Below the pieces are notes generated by a model that saw nothing but the letters and a program-made list of their open reading frames with translations, ran no database searches and was not told the origin of the DNA. A DNA stretch of 64,000 nt from Onchocerca volvulus (lineage: Eukaryota > Nematoda > Chromadorea > Rhabditida > Onchocercidae), in assembly GCA_000499405.2 (NCBI GenBank), contig HG738140.1:1052188-1116187 (forward strand), written 5' to 3'. Below are positions 10,641-21,694 of this stretch, in pieces; within the stretch, counting starts at the first letter, position 1, and each line of letters opens with the position of its first letter. The translations under genes were made by a program, and so were the position numbers.

Positions 10641-11639
10641 CTCAGGTTTTTTTCCCTTCAGTCGTTTTCTCCTTTTTTATTTTATAAATTTATCATTAGA
10701 TTTGTTTTATTGGTATTATTGATTTTTAACTGCTGCGTAATAAATAATAATTAATAATAAATAATGATAAATAATACTGATAAATACTGACAAATAATAA
10801 TAATTAATAAAAAATAATAATGAATTTTTTGACTCTGCCCCGTTCCGCACTTTCAAGAGCGGACAGAATTTATTCACCACCCTTCTTTCTGCATTGACTG
10901 CGGCTACTTCCTGCAACGTTTCAAGTTCTCCATCGATTGATTTGAAATTTTCATGCCGCGTTGCATTCAAATAAGCGCGTGTTTTTAAATAAAGAAGGCC
11001 ATGCGTAAAATTTACGAAAAGAGGCAATTCACCGTTTGTTTTTTGCTTTATGGGGAGTTTGGTTGCGTCACACATATGTCGGGATCATGATAGTGTATAA
11101 TGAAATGTTTCCTTCAAGCAATTTGTGAATTATCTCTTCTCATATTAGGTTGATATTACTTCTAATATTAGATCGTGTCTTGGATTGTCTGTTTGTTTTA
11201 AATGTTCAATGTTCATTTTGACACAACGTTTCAAGTGTTAACTCATTGCTTTGAAATTTTGACACAGCGTTACATTCAGGTCGACTGACAAATAAAAGTG
11301 AGCAGACAGATTCTATGAACCACGCTTACTTTCTACAAAAAGGATTTGGCCTGTAGTATGCAAAGCTCAGTAAGCTCGGTAAAATATGCATGTAACACAT
11401 TTACATTTATGACTGTCAGTATCTTTGCAACGCACATGAAAATTTCAAATCAATTGATGAATATTTAAAAATATGCGCATATTCGAATGCAAAGTTGTGT
11501 CAAAATTTCAAAGCAGTAGGTTAAGGACTTTTCGATATCTAAGATTTTGAATATAGATAATGTGCGTGTTTAAGAACTTTCGGAGGTTTAAGATTTTGAA
11601 CAAACAAACATTGAAATTTCTATTTTTGCAGATTAGCTG

Positions 11640-11716
11640 GAGCCGGACACGCTTCGCGTGTCCGGCCCTTACAGATAGTTGGATCGGCCACACTCCGAGT
11701 GGCCGGGTTCAGCTAG
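11640..11716 (+). other. Internal Helitron 3' terminus with two hairpins
   Basis: Two palindromes follow each other: CCGGACACGC/GCGTGTCCGG at about 11643-11667 and GGCCAC..GTGGCC at about 11684-11704, then GGGTTCAGCTAG (11705-11716) and T at 11717. This is a better-preserved 3' end than the one that bounds the whole element. It suggests a smaller Helitron inserted in the larger one or a read-through of an internal terminus. Confidence 0.65.
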
Positions 11717-11870
11717 TTTTATATAGAAATTTCAGCGACAGTGGTTTAATGCACCGACTCGGGTTTCTTTCCCTTTATGTCGTTTCTTCTTTTCTATTTA
11801 AAAAATTTATGATTAGATTTGTTTTATTGATATTATTGTTTTTTTTTTTTGCAACAATTCGATCCTAAAA

Positions 11871-13075
11871 TGGCATAGCCTTAGCTCTTGCATCGTCCGG
11901 AATAGCAGAACATTGCTACCAAGTGGAAGAACTGCTTATTCTGTTTTGAAATTGCCATTGAGCAGGCAATTCATTGAATCTCATATGCAACACTTCCGAA
12001 ACATCCGGTGTGAGAAAAATAATGCAAAATGCAAACTTACTGTTTGGGATGAATGTAGAATGACGCACAAAAAATTGGTCGAGGCTCTTGATCGATCTCT
12101 GCAAGATTTACATGGAAGTGTCAATCATTCGGGAACGCAGTAATATTGCCTGCAGGAGATTTCAGGCAAATATTACTTGTAATTCCTCGATCGACACTAA
12201 CGGACGAAATAAATGCTTGCCTGAAATACTTCAGTTTGCGGTTACACGTAAAAACGTCAAAATTCATTACAATATGCGTGTTCAGCTATGAAACGATTGT
12301 TCAACTAGGATTCTCCCACATTGATTGCTGGAAATTGGGAACGGAAAGCTGCCGGTTGATCTGACCTCAAGAGGATTTTTATTGCCTCATAACTTCTGCA
12401 ATTTATTAACGTCAAAAAAAGAGCTGGTTGAAAAAGTATTTCCCAATATTTGAACCATTATCAGAATCACGACTGGCTGAGTGAAGAACTGTTTTTGCGA
12501 CTAAGAACAAAGACGTTCGACGAACTTCACAAGTTATTATTCAGTCTAACATTCAAAGCGAGTCAGTCACATACAAGTCCGTTGACACTATTGTGGAAGC
12601 AGATGAAGCGGTTAATTATCCAACAGAATTTTGAATCCACTCGATCTGTCAGGATGTCACCGCACGTGCTGCAATTGAAAATCGGCGTACCATTTATCAT
12701 TTTGCAAAATATAAACCAGCCAAAACTCTGCAACGGCACGCGACTTGCAATAAAGAAAGTAATGAGCAACGTCGTAGAGTCAACAATTTTTACAGGACCT
12801 TTTAAAAGTGAAGATGTCCTTATTCCTCGTATTTCTACAATTCCAATCGATATGCCATTTCAGCTTAAGACGTTGCAATTCCCAAGTCGATTGGCGTTTG
12901 TATTCACCATCAACAAAGTTCAGGTCAATCTTTAGAATTGCGCGGTTTAGATCTAGAGACGAATTGCTTCTCATATGGACAATTATATGTTACATGTTCT
13001 AGAGTCGGCATACCAGACAATCTCTATATCTACACAGACAATGGAACAAAAAAAAAAAAAAAAAAAAAAAAAATT
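11871..13075 (+). pseudogene. Helitron Pif1-like helicase pseudogene (frameshifted)
   Basis: Fragments in shifting frames follow the order of a Helitron helicase: ALASSGIA and LPSGRTAYSVLKLPL, the Walker B region LTVWDECRM, AGDFRQILLVIPRS, then NHDWLSEELF, PPHVLQLKIGVP-like (SPHVLQLKIGVPFI), NQPKLCNGTRL, VESTIFTGPFKSEDVLIP, FVFTINKVQ, LDLETNCFSYGQLYVTCSRV and NLYIYTDNGT. Walker A is absent at the 5' side. Frameshifts occur at about 11915, 12145, 12290 and 12925, and a run of about 26 A at 13048-13073 replaces the last codons. It is a dead copy; family assignment is firm from the motif order. Confidence 0.85.
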
Positions 13076-13102
13076 CTATATCCACAATATTGTGAAATTA
13101 AA

Positions 13103-13600
13103 CAAATTAGATGTGGGAGAAAGCTGAATTATCGTGGTGCACTATCAGGCTGGAAGATATATAAGCAGCAATGAAGCTGTATGGCGAATTCTTTCATTTC
13201 CCATACATGAACAAAGTCCAGCTGTTGTTCAATTAGCAGTACATCTAGAAAATGATCAACCCCTTTTATTTCATAGCTGCAAATGTGCAACAAATAGCCT
13301 TGAATCCATCGGCTACAACGTTAACTGCTTTCTTCACATTATGTCAAAATGACGCATTTGCACTGCTTTATTCGGAAGTGAAAACACTGCTGTATTCGGA
13401 AGTACATACGTGTTGCACATGGAATGCGAGTAGAAAATCATTTGAACGACGCAAACGAGGAGAACCAGTTGACGGACAACAGGCACATTCAAACAAATTA
13501 CGATAGGCAGATTGTACACCATGCATCCTAATCAAGATGAAAGCTTCTTCCTTCGCATGTTGTTAGTAAATGCTGCCCGGTCCTATATGCATAATTTTGT
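13103..13600 (+). pseudogene. Helitron transposase middle fragment, out of order
   Basis: The + strand encodes VHYQAGRYISSNEAVWRI, FPIHEQSPAVVQLAVHLEN, then after a frameshift ANVQQIALNPSATTLTAFF, LYSEV, CTWNASRKSFERRKRGEPV. In Helitron proteins this segment lies upstream of the helicase domain; here it follows the helicase C terminus. A 21-base unit is doubled (LLYSEV repeated) near 13370-13405. It is broken by frameshifts and a stop near 13503. It therefore comes from a second element or a head-to-tail junction. Confidence 0.8.
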
Positions 13601-14120
13601 TAATATTTGCATATTTTAGTTAATGTTCAATGCTTAAGTTTCTCAAATAATATTATTTGAGAAATTTTGTTTAGAAAATTTAGTTGTACATAAACTAAAT
13701 GTATCATAAACTTTAGAACTTGGAGAAGAAAACAATGTATTTTACAAATGACAAATCGGGGAACATTTGAAATGCTCTTATTAGTTTTTACAATTCTGAA
13801 CAGTCAAAAATTTGATGTGCCATTTGTCGTAATTTTTGATTCTCAGCGAATTTTCTGTAAAATTTCACCTAGTTCTTTTAATTCTGTCTCTAAAGTTTTT
13901 TTTTCTGAGAACTTAAATCGATATTGTACAGAAATGCTTTTGAAATTCAGGAAATTAAAATATTCTATTTCATTTTAACCCTAAACTCTGTAAAGCTTTT
14001 TCTTTTTGAAAGCTTAATTGATGTTGTGAAAAATTTTTGCAGAATCATTTTTCTTCTCAAGTTATTGAAATTAAGAAAATTAAAATAGCGCAAGATAAAC
14101 TATTGCAGCTTCTAAAGGAT

Positions 14121-14133
14121 TATTATATATATC

Positions 14134-14200
<67 letters not shown>
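14121..14200. repeat. (TA)n microsatellite
   Basis: Nearly uninterrupted alternating TA for about 60 bases inside the Helitron, preceded by a short TATATATCC interruption. It explains the repetitive IYIYIY reading frame on the minus strand there, which is not a gene. Confidence 0.9.
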
Positions 14201-14202
<2 letters not shown>

Positions 14203-14279
14203 AAGCATATCTATATAAAAATGATGGCCTATTCGAATACAAGGTAGTTCAAAATTTGAAAACAATCGGTGGGGAACTT

Positions 14280-14430
14280 GCCAAGTTCCGTCCGCGCATT
14301 CTTATGATTCCAATGGATACGCCATTTCAATTTAAGAGATTGCAATTCTCAATTCCATAGACGTTTATATTCACGATTTACAAAACTTAAGGTTAATCCT
14401 TAGAATTGTGCGGTTTAGATTAATGGGTTA
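14280..14430 (+). pseudogene. Third Helitron helicase C-terminal fragment
   Basis: The + strand reads, with stops and shifts, RILMIPMDTPFQFKRLQFS, FIFTIYKT and SLELCGLD, matching the 12825-12960 part of the longer helicase remnant. It marks another truncated copy within the composite Helitron. The surrounding 14430-14850 holds the shared Helitron tail sequence, including the ACACAATCTAATATTAGAAG block that recurs inverted near 11150. Confidence 0.7.
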
Positions 14431-14945
14431 GCAATTCAAGACACAATCTAATATTAGAAGTCAGAAAGATAATCCTTAAATTGCTTGAACGAAAAATTTG
14501 ATTATACATTATCATGACTCGACATTTGTACGACGCAACTACATTCCCCAAAAATCAAGAAATAAACGAATCACATTTCTCACAAAGCAAAAAACAAGCG
14601 AAAAGCTTGAATTGCTCCCTTATTTATTTAAAAACATTTGCTTATTCGAATGCAATGCGTATGAAAATTTCATATCAATTGATGAATATTTAAAAATATG
14701 CGCGTACTCGAATGCAACGTTGTGTCAAATTTTCAAAGCAATAGGTTAAGGACTTTCTGATATCTAAGATTTTGAATTAATGTAGATAAGGTGCGTGTTT
14801 AAAAAAGTTTCGGAGGTTTAAGATTTTGAAAAACAAACACTGACATTTCTATTTATATACGTTAGCTGGAGCCAGACACGCGAAATGTGGCCGGTCCCCA
14901 TAAATAGCTGGATTGGCCACGCGGAGCATGGCCGGGTCCAATTAG

Positions 14946-16054
14946 TAGAAAATAAAAAGTGTTGCTAACCTACTTCGGTATTTCATCTACTTGTTGTTAA
15001 GGAAATGCATTGAGTAAAAAACTTGTCATAAAAAATAGCTCGTGCAATCGCAAATAGCATATGAAACAGTACAGCATTTTGATGAAAATCGAATTCGACA
15101 TTTTTGTCAATCAAATTCAATTGTGATGTATTTTATCAGAGATAGCTTCTGAACAAAAATATTAAAAATAGATTCATTTTGAGATTATGTCCTTACAATA
15201 AGGTATCACACAAAAACTATCCAGAGATTTTTTCCAGTTCCTTTTTTCGATTAAGCTGGATATCGGAATTGTGTTTCAATGACAGTCAGGATATTTAGAG
15301 AAACAATGGATGGATAGAATTTCAAACGATAAGGATCAATAATGTACGATTACCAAAAAATTTAGCATTTTTTACTTTATGTTTTGTCCGGTAATAAAGT
15401 GTTTGTGTGTTAAACTTGTTGTTTCTCGATAATTCGAGAGCCGAATAAAATCTATAATTTTTTAGATGTAAACAGCGACTTAAAAACCATGAGAATGATT
15501 CTGATTATAGCTTTATTACCTTAGTAATACTGCAAAAGAAGATTCAATAACACTTCACTCAACTTTTTTAAATTTTTGAAAAATATTTAAAGCATTTATT
15601 TTATTGCCTTCCTTCGGAATTTTATTCTATCAGTTTGAATACTGCACTTGTAACATATTTCATTCATTTAGTGAATGGAGATTTGATAAATGTAAATAAT
15701 TGTTAGTCTATTTTCATATGTTTTTCAGCATTGTTTATGTTTTTCTTCGCTTTTGATATTTTAGTAATCGAATATTTGTGCAGCTTATAATTAATGCAAT
15801 TAATTGGGTTGTAAGTATAGCTTGCGAAAAACACGAATTATTTATTGCTTATGCTGTAGATGAAATGGGAAAATTTTGGGATTTGTAACCTAAAATTTGT
15901 ATACAGGTAAAAATTGAATATTGAAAACACTAAAGTTTCCAATAAAGTCGAACAAAATATTAAAATTTTGATCCTATTTGATACTATTTCAATCACTTCA
16001 TTATTCTGATGTAAAACATAATTTCAAGCATTTGAACTGTTCATTTGTTAAGAT
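14946..16054 (+). repeat. Inverted-repeat arm continuing after the Helitron
   Basis: This is the reverse complement of about 19441-20486. Landmarks shared are AATAAAAAGTGTTGCTAACC, the TTTGTCCGGTAATAAAGTG block, the CTCGATAATTCGAGAGCCGAAT block and the TTCATTTGTTAAG end. Similarity stops sharply at about 16054/19441. No gene is seen in it. Confidence 0.85.
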
Positions 16055-17339
16055 ACTGCGAAGTTTCAATAACAATACGGTAAGAAACAAGAACTCTTAA
16101 TCATTGTCACAGTTAAGAAGATCGGCGACATCCATAATTTCAAGAAAAATAAAAAATTGGATAAGAAGAAATTACAAGCAAACGCTATATTTGAGGGAAA
16201 AGCGTTTTTTTTTTTAGCTCTTTTTAATTCAAAATAATATTTTTTGATTGTTTGAAATAAAATTTCCATATCATTTGAAGATTGGAAAATATGTTCGCTT
16301 TCTCTGCTTAAATCACAATTTCTGAATTTATAATATTGACTTTTCAATTCTAATCTTATAAATTTGCTGATAATTTACCTCTGAAGCTACAATGTAAAAA
16401 GAAGATAAATGACCGGTCTTCTTTCATTGTCTTAAACATTCTGAAATGAACAAGACATTGATTTAAATGATAAATAATCAATATCTTAAACATGACATGC
16501 GGCTTAGTATGGTTCCGTACTTTGATAACATCTCATCTCTGTATTTCCGATCAAAAAAATCCATCTTGGCTTTCATTAATAAGTGATACATTACTTATAA
16601 AAACAAAACCTTATCTTTCAGTTAAAAACACATTTTATCATCCATTATTACAGAGATAAACATTGAGAAGTTGACAAAATTTTGGCTCATATTACATCTG
16701 ATAAAAGGCAAAATTCATTTTGGTATAAATGAAAAGTTTTGATCTCTTGATCTCATTGTTTTTATTTTTTTGAAGCAGTTAGTATTCATCAGCTAACGTC
16801 TGTACATGCTACGTTGTTTCTTTCCAATTTTTTCTATGTTTCTATGTTTAGACATTGGCGTCAACCATAATGATTTAGCAATTATATTTAATATTTTGCG
16901 GCGCAATCATAATTTATAGATCAGCGCAAAAGAAATTATAATTGTTTTGTTTTGTATACTCCTAGAAATTTGACAAATAATTTTCGTTTTTGACAAATAT
17001 TCTTTATAAATTTCTTTAAAACATTTTTGGAAACTTTTTAAATCCGTGAATTCATTTATATTTTTCCTTTCCTTACTTCATCCAATTTTCAAATTTAAAC
17101 AATCAGATTCAGCGATTTCAAAAATATATATAAGATGTGGAGCAAATATAGGATGAGAACTGGCAAATAGAGAAGTCAAGCGGCAGCATAGTAATTAAAT
17201 TATTTATTTTAGTCTTTACAGTAGAGGATAATTAAATCATCTAGTTTAGTCTCTACAGCATAGTGATAATCAAGTCACCTATTTTATTCTGTTTCTTTTA
17301 TAACTTGTGTAAGACAAAACTAATGAGGTAAAAACTTCA
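16055..17339. other. Centre of inverted repeat, no gene seen
   Basis: Single-copy-looking AT-rich DNA between the two arms. A short tandem motif (TTTAGTCTcTACAGtA with a GATAAT and a TCAcCTAtTTTA block) repeats two to three times at about 17200-17285. The minus-strand frame at 16066-16347 has no splice or motif support. Confidence 0.45.
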
Positions 17340-17754
17340 GTTCCTTCTGATAATAGAATTGGTTGCCAACAGCTGCAAATAAGGAAGATTGAAATTAGAT
17401 TTGTTTATGCAACTTCATAGAATAACTAACTATCGGAAATGCTTTTAGCATGCAATATTTTAGGTAAAACAATGGCCATATCTGGAGAAAGAAGATAAAA
17501 AGTTGGAAATAATTAGTTGTGATGAGACGAGAATGAATGTATGACTTTAAATATTCTCCCGATCACAGAATGTTATTGTCATCAGCAAGTTGCTAACAAT
17601 GCCGTAAAGCAAGAATGCGATAATAAATATAACTATCACGTATTTTGTGGTCAAATGATGCTCGTCTTTTATGTCAAACTCACTTGTCATATTATTGTTA
17701 TGAGAGTTTGAATACCAGGAATAATGTGATAATATAGCGTGAATGAGCCATCAT
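17340..17754 (-). pseudogene. Third receptor copy: exon 1 pseudogene
   Basis: On the minus strand this matches exon 1 and the start of intron 1 of receptor B (23330-23769). The start ATG is kept at 17754 or 17751, but a frameshift in the N terminus leads to a stop after FKLS, and TAA replaces a codon at about 17543-17545. The exon 1 donor is changed to GATAGTTAG. Exons 2-5 are missing: similarity ends at about 17340. It is the truncated end of a tandem unit of about 6 kb (about 5 kb without the LTR insertion). Confidence 0.8.
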
Positions 17755-18176
17755 AATATTACTCAGCAAACTTTCCTAATCAGTGTTCAATATTCTATAA
17801 AAAAGTCTGAATTGACAGAGACTTTAAATTCCTGCAACAAAAACATTGGTAAATTTTGCAAGTTTAGATTTCGAAACAGCAAGAGCAACTGATGAAAATG
17901 GTTTTTTTTTTTTTTCATTTGGATTTTCATTAATGTTTGAGAAATTAAATGTTTACTCCGAAATTGAATTTAAATTTTCTGTAAAATTGCGTAAGAATTG
18001 TTACTAGCGACATCATTTAGCTGAATGGCTTATAATTTCCCCAGTCAGTTTTTAAATTACAGTATACTAAATCCTGTAATTTTGCATGGCAATTTCTATG
18101 CGATCTTTTTGATTCTTTTGAAACTTCTTATATTCAGCTAGACATTTCGACGCGAAACAAAACAGATGAGTCCTTC
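17755..18176 (-). repeat. Tandem spacer copy upstream of the receptor pseudogene
   Basis: Direct repeat of about 24540-24857, the equivalent spacer upstream of receptor B. Both share the AAATTTTGCAA, CTGTAAAATTGCGTAAGAA and ACATTTCGACGCGAAAC-type blocks. It ends at the LTR-like insertion at 18177. Confidence 0.7.
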
Positions 18177-18406
18177 TGTCGATGTTTCTTTTTGATCGTG
18201 ACAAAATTGTAGGGGTGTATTCTGCTTTTCAGTTCTCACGGGTTTGCTCAATTTTCTTGTTTCACTCACTTTGTCGTGTAGTTTTTTCTGAATGATGGAG
18301 AGTGATGTCTATTAATAGCTAAATATCACCAGTTAGTTTAATTGGGTTGGATTGCGTTGAATTGGGTTGAATTTGTGTTGTGTTGAGTTGAGTTGATTTG
18401 TAGCAC

Positions 18407-18428
18407 CTCAAACTTGGGTAATTAAACC
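18407..18428 (-). other. Second exact SL1 spliced-leader sequence
   Basis: The 22-nt SL1 is again exact on the minus strand and is followed by GTGCTA, so the GT after the leader is kept although the flanking sequence differs from the 2124 copy. No Sm site follows. It lies in the part of R3 that R1 lacks. Confidence 0.85.
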
Positions 18429-18820
18429 GTTTATTATGAAAATGGTACATGCTACGCAACGCATTATAATTCTATCAGAACAACATGACGGAAAAATGAT
18501 AAGAAAAAAAGGAGGGAATAAAAATTTTAAAGGAATTATAGAATTAATTCGAGAGAAATTAAAAACCGTTCCTAAATATTGGGCAAGTGCCAAAATAACA
18601 ATTATTAACAGTCATGAAACATAACAATAACAAACAGCAATGAAATGCAACAATCTTGTTCCATTTGGGACGAGAAGGAGGGTTACAAAATTATATTAAA
18701 GAGACACAACCTGAAGGATATTATTAAGTATCAAATTAAGAAATAAATTTTACAAATGATGAAAAATTAAAATTTCATATCACGGATCCTCGGAATTTCC
18801 GAGACACTTGAAAAACGGAT

Positions 18821-18842
18821 CTCAAAGTTGTGTAATTAAATC
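18821..18842 (-). other. Degenerate SL1-like sequence (3 mismatches)
   Basis: At the position where R2 has an exact SL1, this half of R3 has 19 of 22 bases matching. The comparable stretches in R1 (362-383) and R4 (37176-37197) are also decayed. Confidence 0.7.
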
Positions 18843-19254
18843 TTTATTATGATAAACTTGTTAATACATTAACGAACGTAGCAATTATATCAAAAATACG
18901 ATTTAGAAAAATCAAAAGGGCAATTTTCATGACGATAACATAATACGAAGAAAAAGGTATATTATAACGTGAATAAAGAGAAAATCAAATATCCAAACTG
19001 AACCATCCAACGGATAGTTAATGCCCATCCTTTAAATGATCTTGGGCTTAGGAATATCTTCTTCGTGAATGGAGGATCTTGATACCATTTTCGGGCTACA
19101 AGAAAGCTCCTTTGCTGTTGCAGGAGTATGTGCTTTTGATAACGCATGAGAGTGTGCCTTTATTAGTGTGTGATTACATCAAATACGCAGTGTTAAATTT
19201 AAAACAAAGGAATTACTGATTCTCTTCTTTTACCCATGCGATTTCAGTGACACA

Positions 19255-20670
19255 TCCTTTCTGTTCATGTCATATGAATTTCCAATAATATTCGTTAATG
19301 AATGCTTCAGTTTTTTCGTTTTCTTTTAGAAGCTAGTTTTAATGTGAAAATTTTTAGTTTTCAAAAAAAAAAAAAACTAAAACATCGGAAAAATCAGATT
19401 TTCTGTCAAACTTTTCAGTTTAATTCTTTGCAGAAAATTGTTTTCTTAACAAATGAACAATTCAAATGCTTAAAGTTATGTTTTTCATCAGAATAATGAA
19501 GTGATTGAAAAAGTATCAAATAGGATCAAAAATTTTAATACCTTGTTCGACTTTATTGGAAATTGTAGTATTTTCAACATTTTATCAGCATAAGCAATGA
19601 ATAATTCGTGTTATTTGCAAGCTGTCTTTATCAACACAATTACTTGCATTAATTATAAGCTGCACAAATATTCGATTACTAAAATATCAAAAGCGAAAAC
19701 AAACATAAAAATGCTGAAAAGCATATGAGAATAGACTAACACAATTTTTTACATTTATCAAATCTCCATTCATTAAATGAATTAAATATAAGTGCAGTCT
19801 TCAAAGTGATAGAATGAAATTCAGAAGAAAAGCAATAAAATAAATGAGTTAAATATTTTTGAAAAACATTTAAAAAAGTTGAGTGAAGTGTTATTGAATC
19901 TTTCTTTGCAGTTTTACTAAGGTAATAAAGCTATAATCAAAATCATTCTCATGGTTTTTAAGTCGCTGTTAACATCTAACAAATTATAGATTTTATTCGG
20001 CTCTCGAATTATCGAGGAACAACAAGTTTAACACACAAACACTTTATTACCGGACAAAACATAAAGTAAAAAATGCTAAATTTTTTGGTAATCGTACATT
20101 ATTGATCCTTATCGTTTGAAATTCTATCCATCCATTGTTTCTCTAAATATCTGGTCTTTCACTGAAACACAATTGGATGTCCCGTTTAATCGAAAGAAAG
20201 AACTGGAAGAAATTTCTGGATAGTTTTTGTGTGATATCATAATCTCAAAATGAATTTATTTTTAATATTTTTGTTCAGAAGCCATCTCTGATAAAATAGA
20301 TCACAATTGAATTTGATTGACAAAAAGTGTCGAATTCGATTTTCATCAAAATGCTGCACTGTTTCATATGCTATTTGTGATTGCACAAGCTATTTTTTAT
20401 GACAAGTTTTTTACTCAATGCATTTCCTTAACAACAAGTAGATGAAATACCGAAGCAGGTTAGCAACACTTTTTATTTTCTATTATTTTTCTTCACCCAC
20501 TTTATTACCCTGAACTTATTTTTTTGATTTTTTGATATTTTCAAGAACATGCAAAAGTTCTTCTAACCTTTGAATAAATTTGAACTTCATTTCATTCAGC
20601 CTCCAAATTTCATTTTCAATCTCTGATAGTGGAATTTGAGCTATCTGAATTTCATGTATTTCTCTAATTT
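19255..20670 (-). repeat. Spacer copy between tandem receptor units
   Basis: It matches 24870-27150 in direct orientation (with gaps) and 14946-16054 in inverted orientation. Landmarks are the TTTCTCTAAATATC block, the CGACTTTATTGGAAATTG block and AACTTCATTTCATTCAGC. No coding frame supported. Poly(T) at about 20690-20712 follows. Confidence 0.75.
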
Positions 20671-21489
20671 AATTTTTCGGCTTAAAATTGTTTTTTTTTT
20701 TTTTTTTTTTAAGATTTTCACTAAGAATTCATGGTGTCATAAAATCAGTATATTCCATGCCTGCTAAAAATTCTATTTTTAGATGAAATTACAACCTCAA
20801 ACATCTCAAATCAATGAGTAATGATGTTGCAGAATTTCAATCAACAGCTCTTACAATTAATATGAAACTGAAAATTTAATTTGGTAGTTAAATATTTGTA
20901 TTTTTATCATATATTTCATCACATGTTATTGCATTCAATATAATTCTTTAATGATTTTGTTTGTTAATTTGGAATTTGAGTTCATGATTTAGTGTTTGTA
21001 TTTCAAGCATTTAAAATCCTAGTTCAAATTAAAAATGGAATTTTTTTAAGCTCTCTCTTCAACACAAGAATTATTATCTTTAATGTTATTGAGATTATTC
21101 AAGAGTATCTGTTTGCCACAAAAAATGTAATTTTCGACAAAAAACTTCAGATACACCAATATATGAAATGAAATAAGACTAATAAAGTACTTTGCAAAAA
21201 AAAAAAATTTAGCCATAATCAAGCTCTGAGAATCATTTCAGATCGATTTTATTAACTGAGCTTTATTCATCTAATACATTCAACTCAATATCATCGATGC
21301 ATGTCTGATAATAAAAGTAAACGCAAGATTTTAAACAGAGAAATGTTTTACAAATTAAGTACTGAAAAGGATTGAATCTTAATGCATTGCTTTCTATGAT
21401 TAAACAAATTTTCCACAAAAAAAAAATCTGCCAAAAGAAAACAAATCAATTTATCAATACAAATAAAATTTAAGCTCGTTCTTCTGATG

Positions 21490-21495
21490 TTTATT
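21490..21495 (-). terminator. Putative polyadenylation signal of receptor B
   Basis: AATAAA on the minus strand about 200 bases past the stop codon, equivalent in position to the signal of receptor A. Confidence 0.4.
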
Positions 21496-21694
21496 ATCAT
21501 TACAAAATCCATAAATCTTATTAAATACTTTGAGTTTCAAAAAAATCAAAAATAAGTAGTTTTACAATCGATTTAACACATCCCAGAATCCTGAGACTTC
21601 CATTGAAAATCCGAAAATACTAGGAATTCCATAATCAAATTTAATTTATGAGCCTAAATCCAATTTTTAAAAAAATCTTTTCTTGTCTAATGTT

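Larger units (their letters stand above)
8118..14945 (+). mobile_element. Large composite Helitron, 6.8 kb, decayed
   Basis: The 5' end is TCTATTTAAATAAAAATG after A (8117); the 3' end is a GGCC...GGCC palindrome at about 14915-14934 followed by GGGTCCAATTAG (TTAG, a one-base variant of CTRR), then T (14946). The inverted paralogous copy near 20470-20490 reads straight through the site (GAAAAATAA joined to TAGAAAATAAAAAG), as does a third copy near 26950. This defines the insertion between A and T with no target duplication, the Helitron hallmark. Inside are five copies of a GC-richer subrepeat, three helicase/transposase fragments and a second 3' terminus-like structure at about 11640-11716. 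All coding parts are broken. Confidence 0.85.
18177..19254 (+). mobile_element. LTR-like insertion R3 (compound)
   Basis: The element starts TGTCG and ends GACACA, so TG...CA with short inverted ends, and lies between TCCTTC (18171-18176) and TCCTTT (19255-19260), a likely 5-6 bp target duplication. The tandem copy at about 24857 lacks it, giving an empty site. The second half (18821-19254) matches the other copies; an extra stretch (about 18260-18800) absent from R1, which sits at the same site, holds a second SL1 match, a GTTGA-rich tract (about 18340-18400) and an open frame at 18436-18624 that I do not recognise. No reverse transcriptase or gag motif was seen. Confidence 0.6.

Noticed and set aside
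10716..11075. 119-codon minus frame in the Helitron
   Set aside because: Lies in Helitron repeat and microsatellite sequence; no domain and half of it is compositional (YYY/III).
14080..14265. IYIYIY minus-strand frame
   Set aside because: Produced by the (TA)n microsatellite.
16066..16347. 93-codon minus frame at the centre of the inverted repeat
   Set aside because: No splice sites, no recognised domain, base composition like its surroundings.
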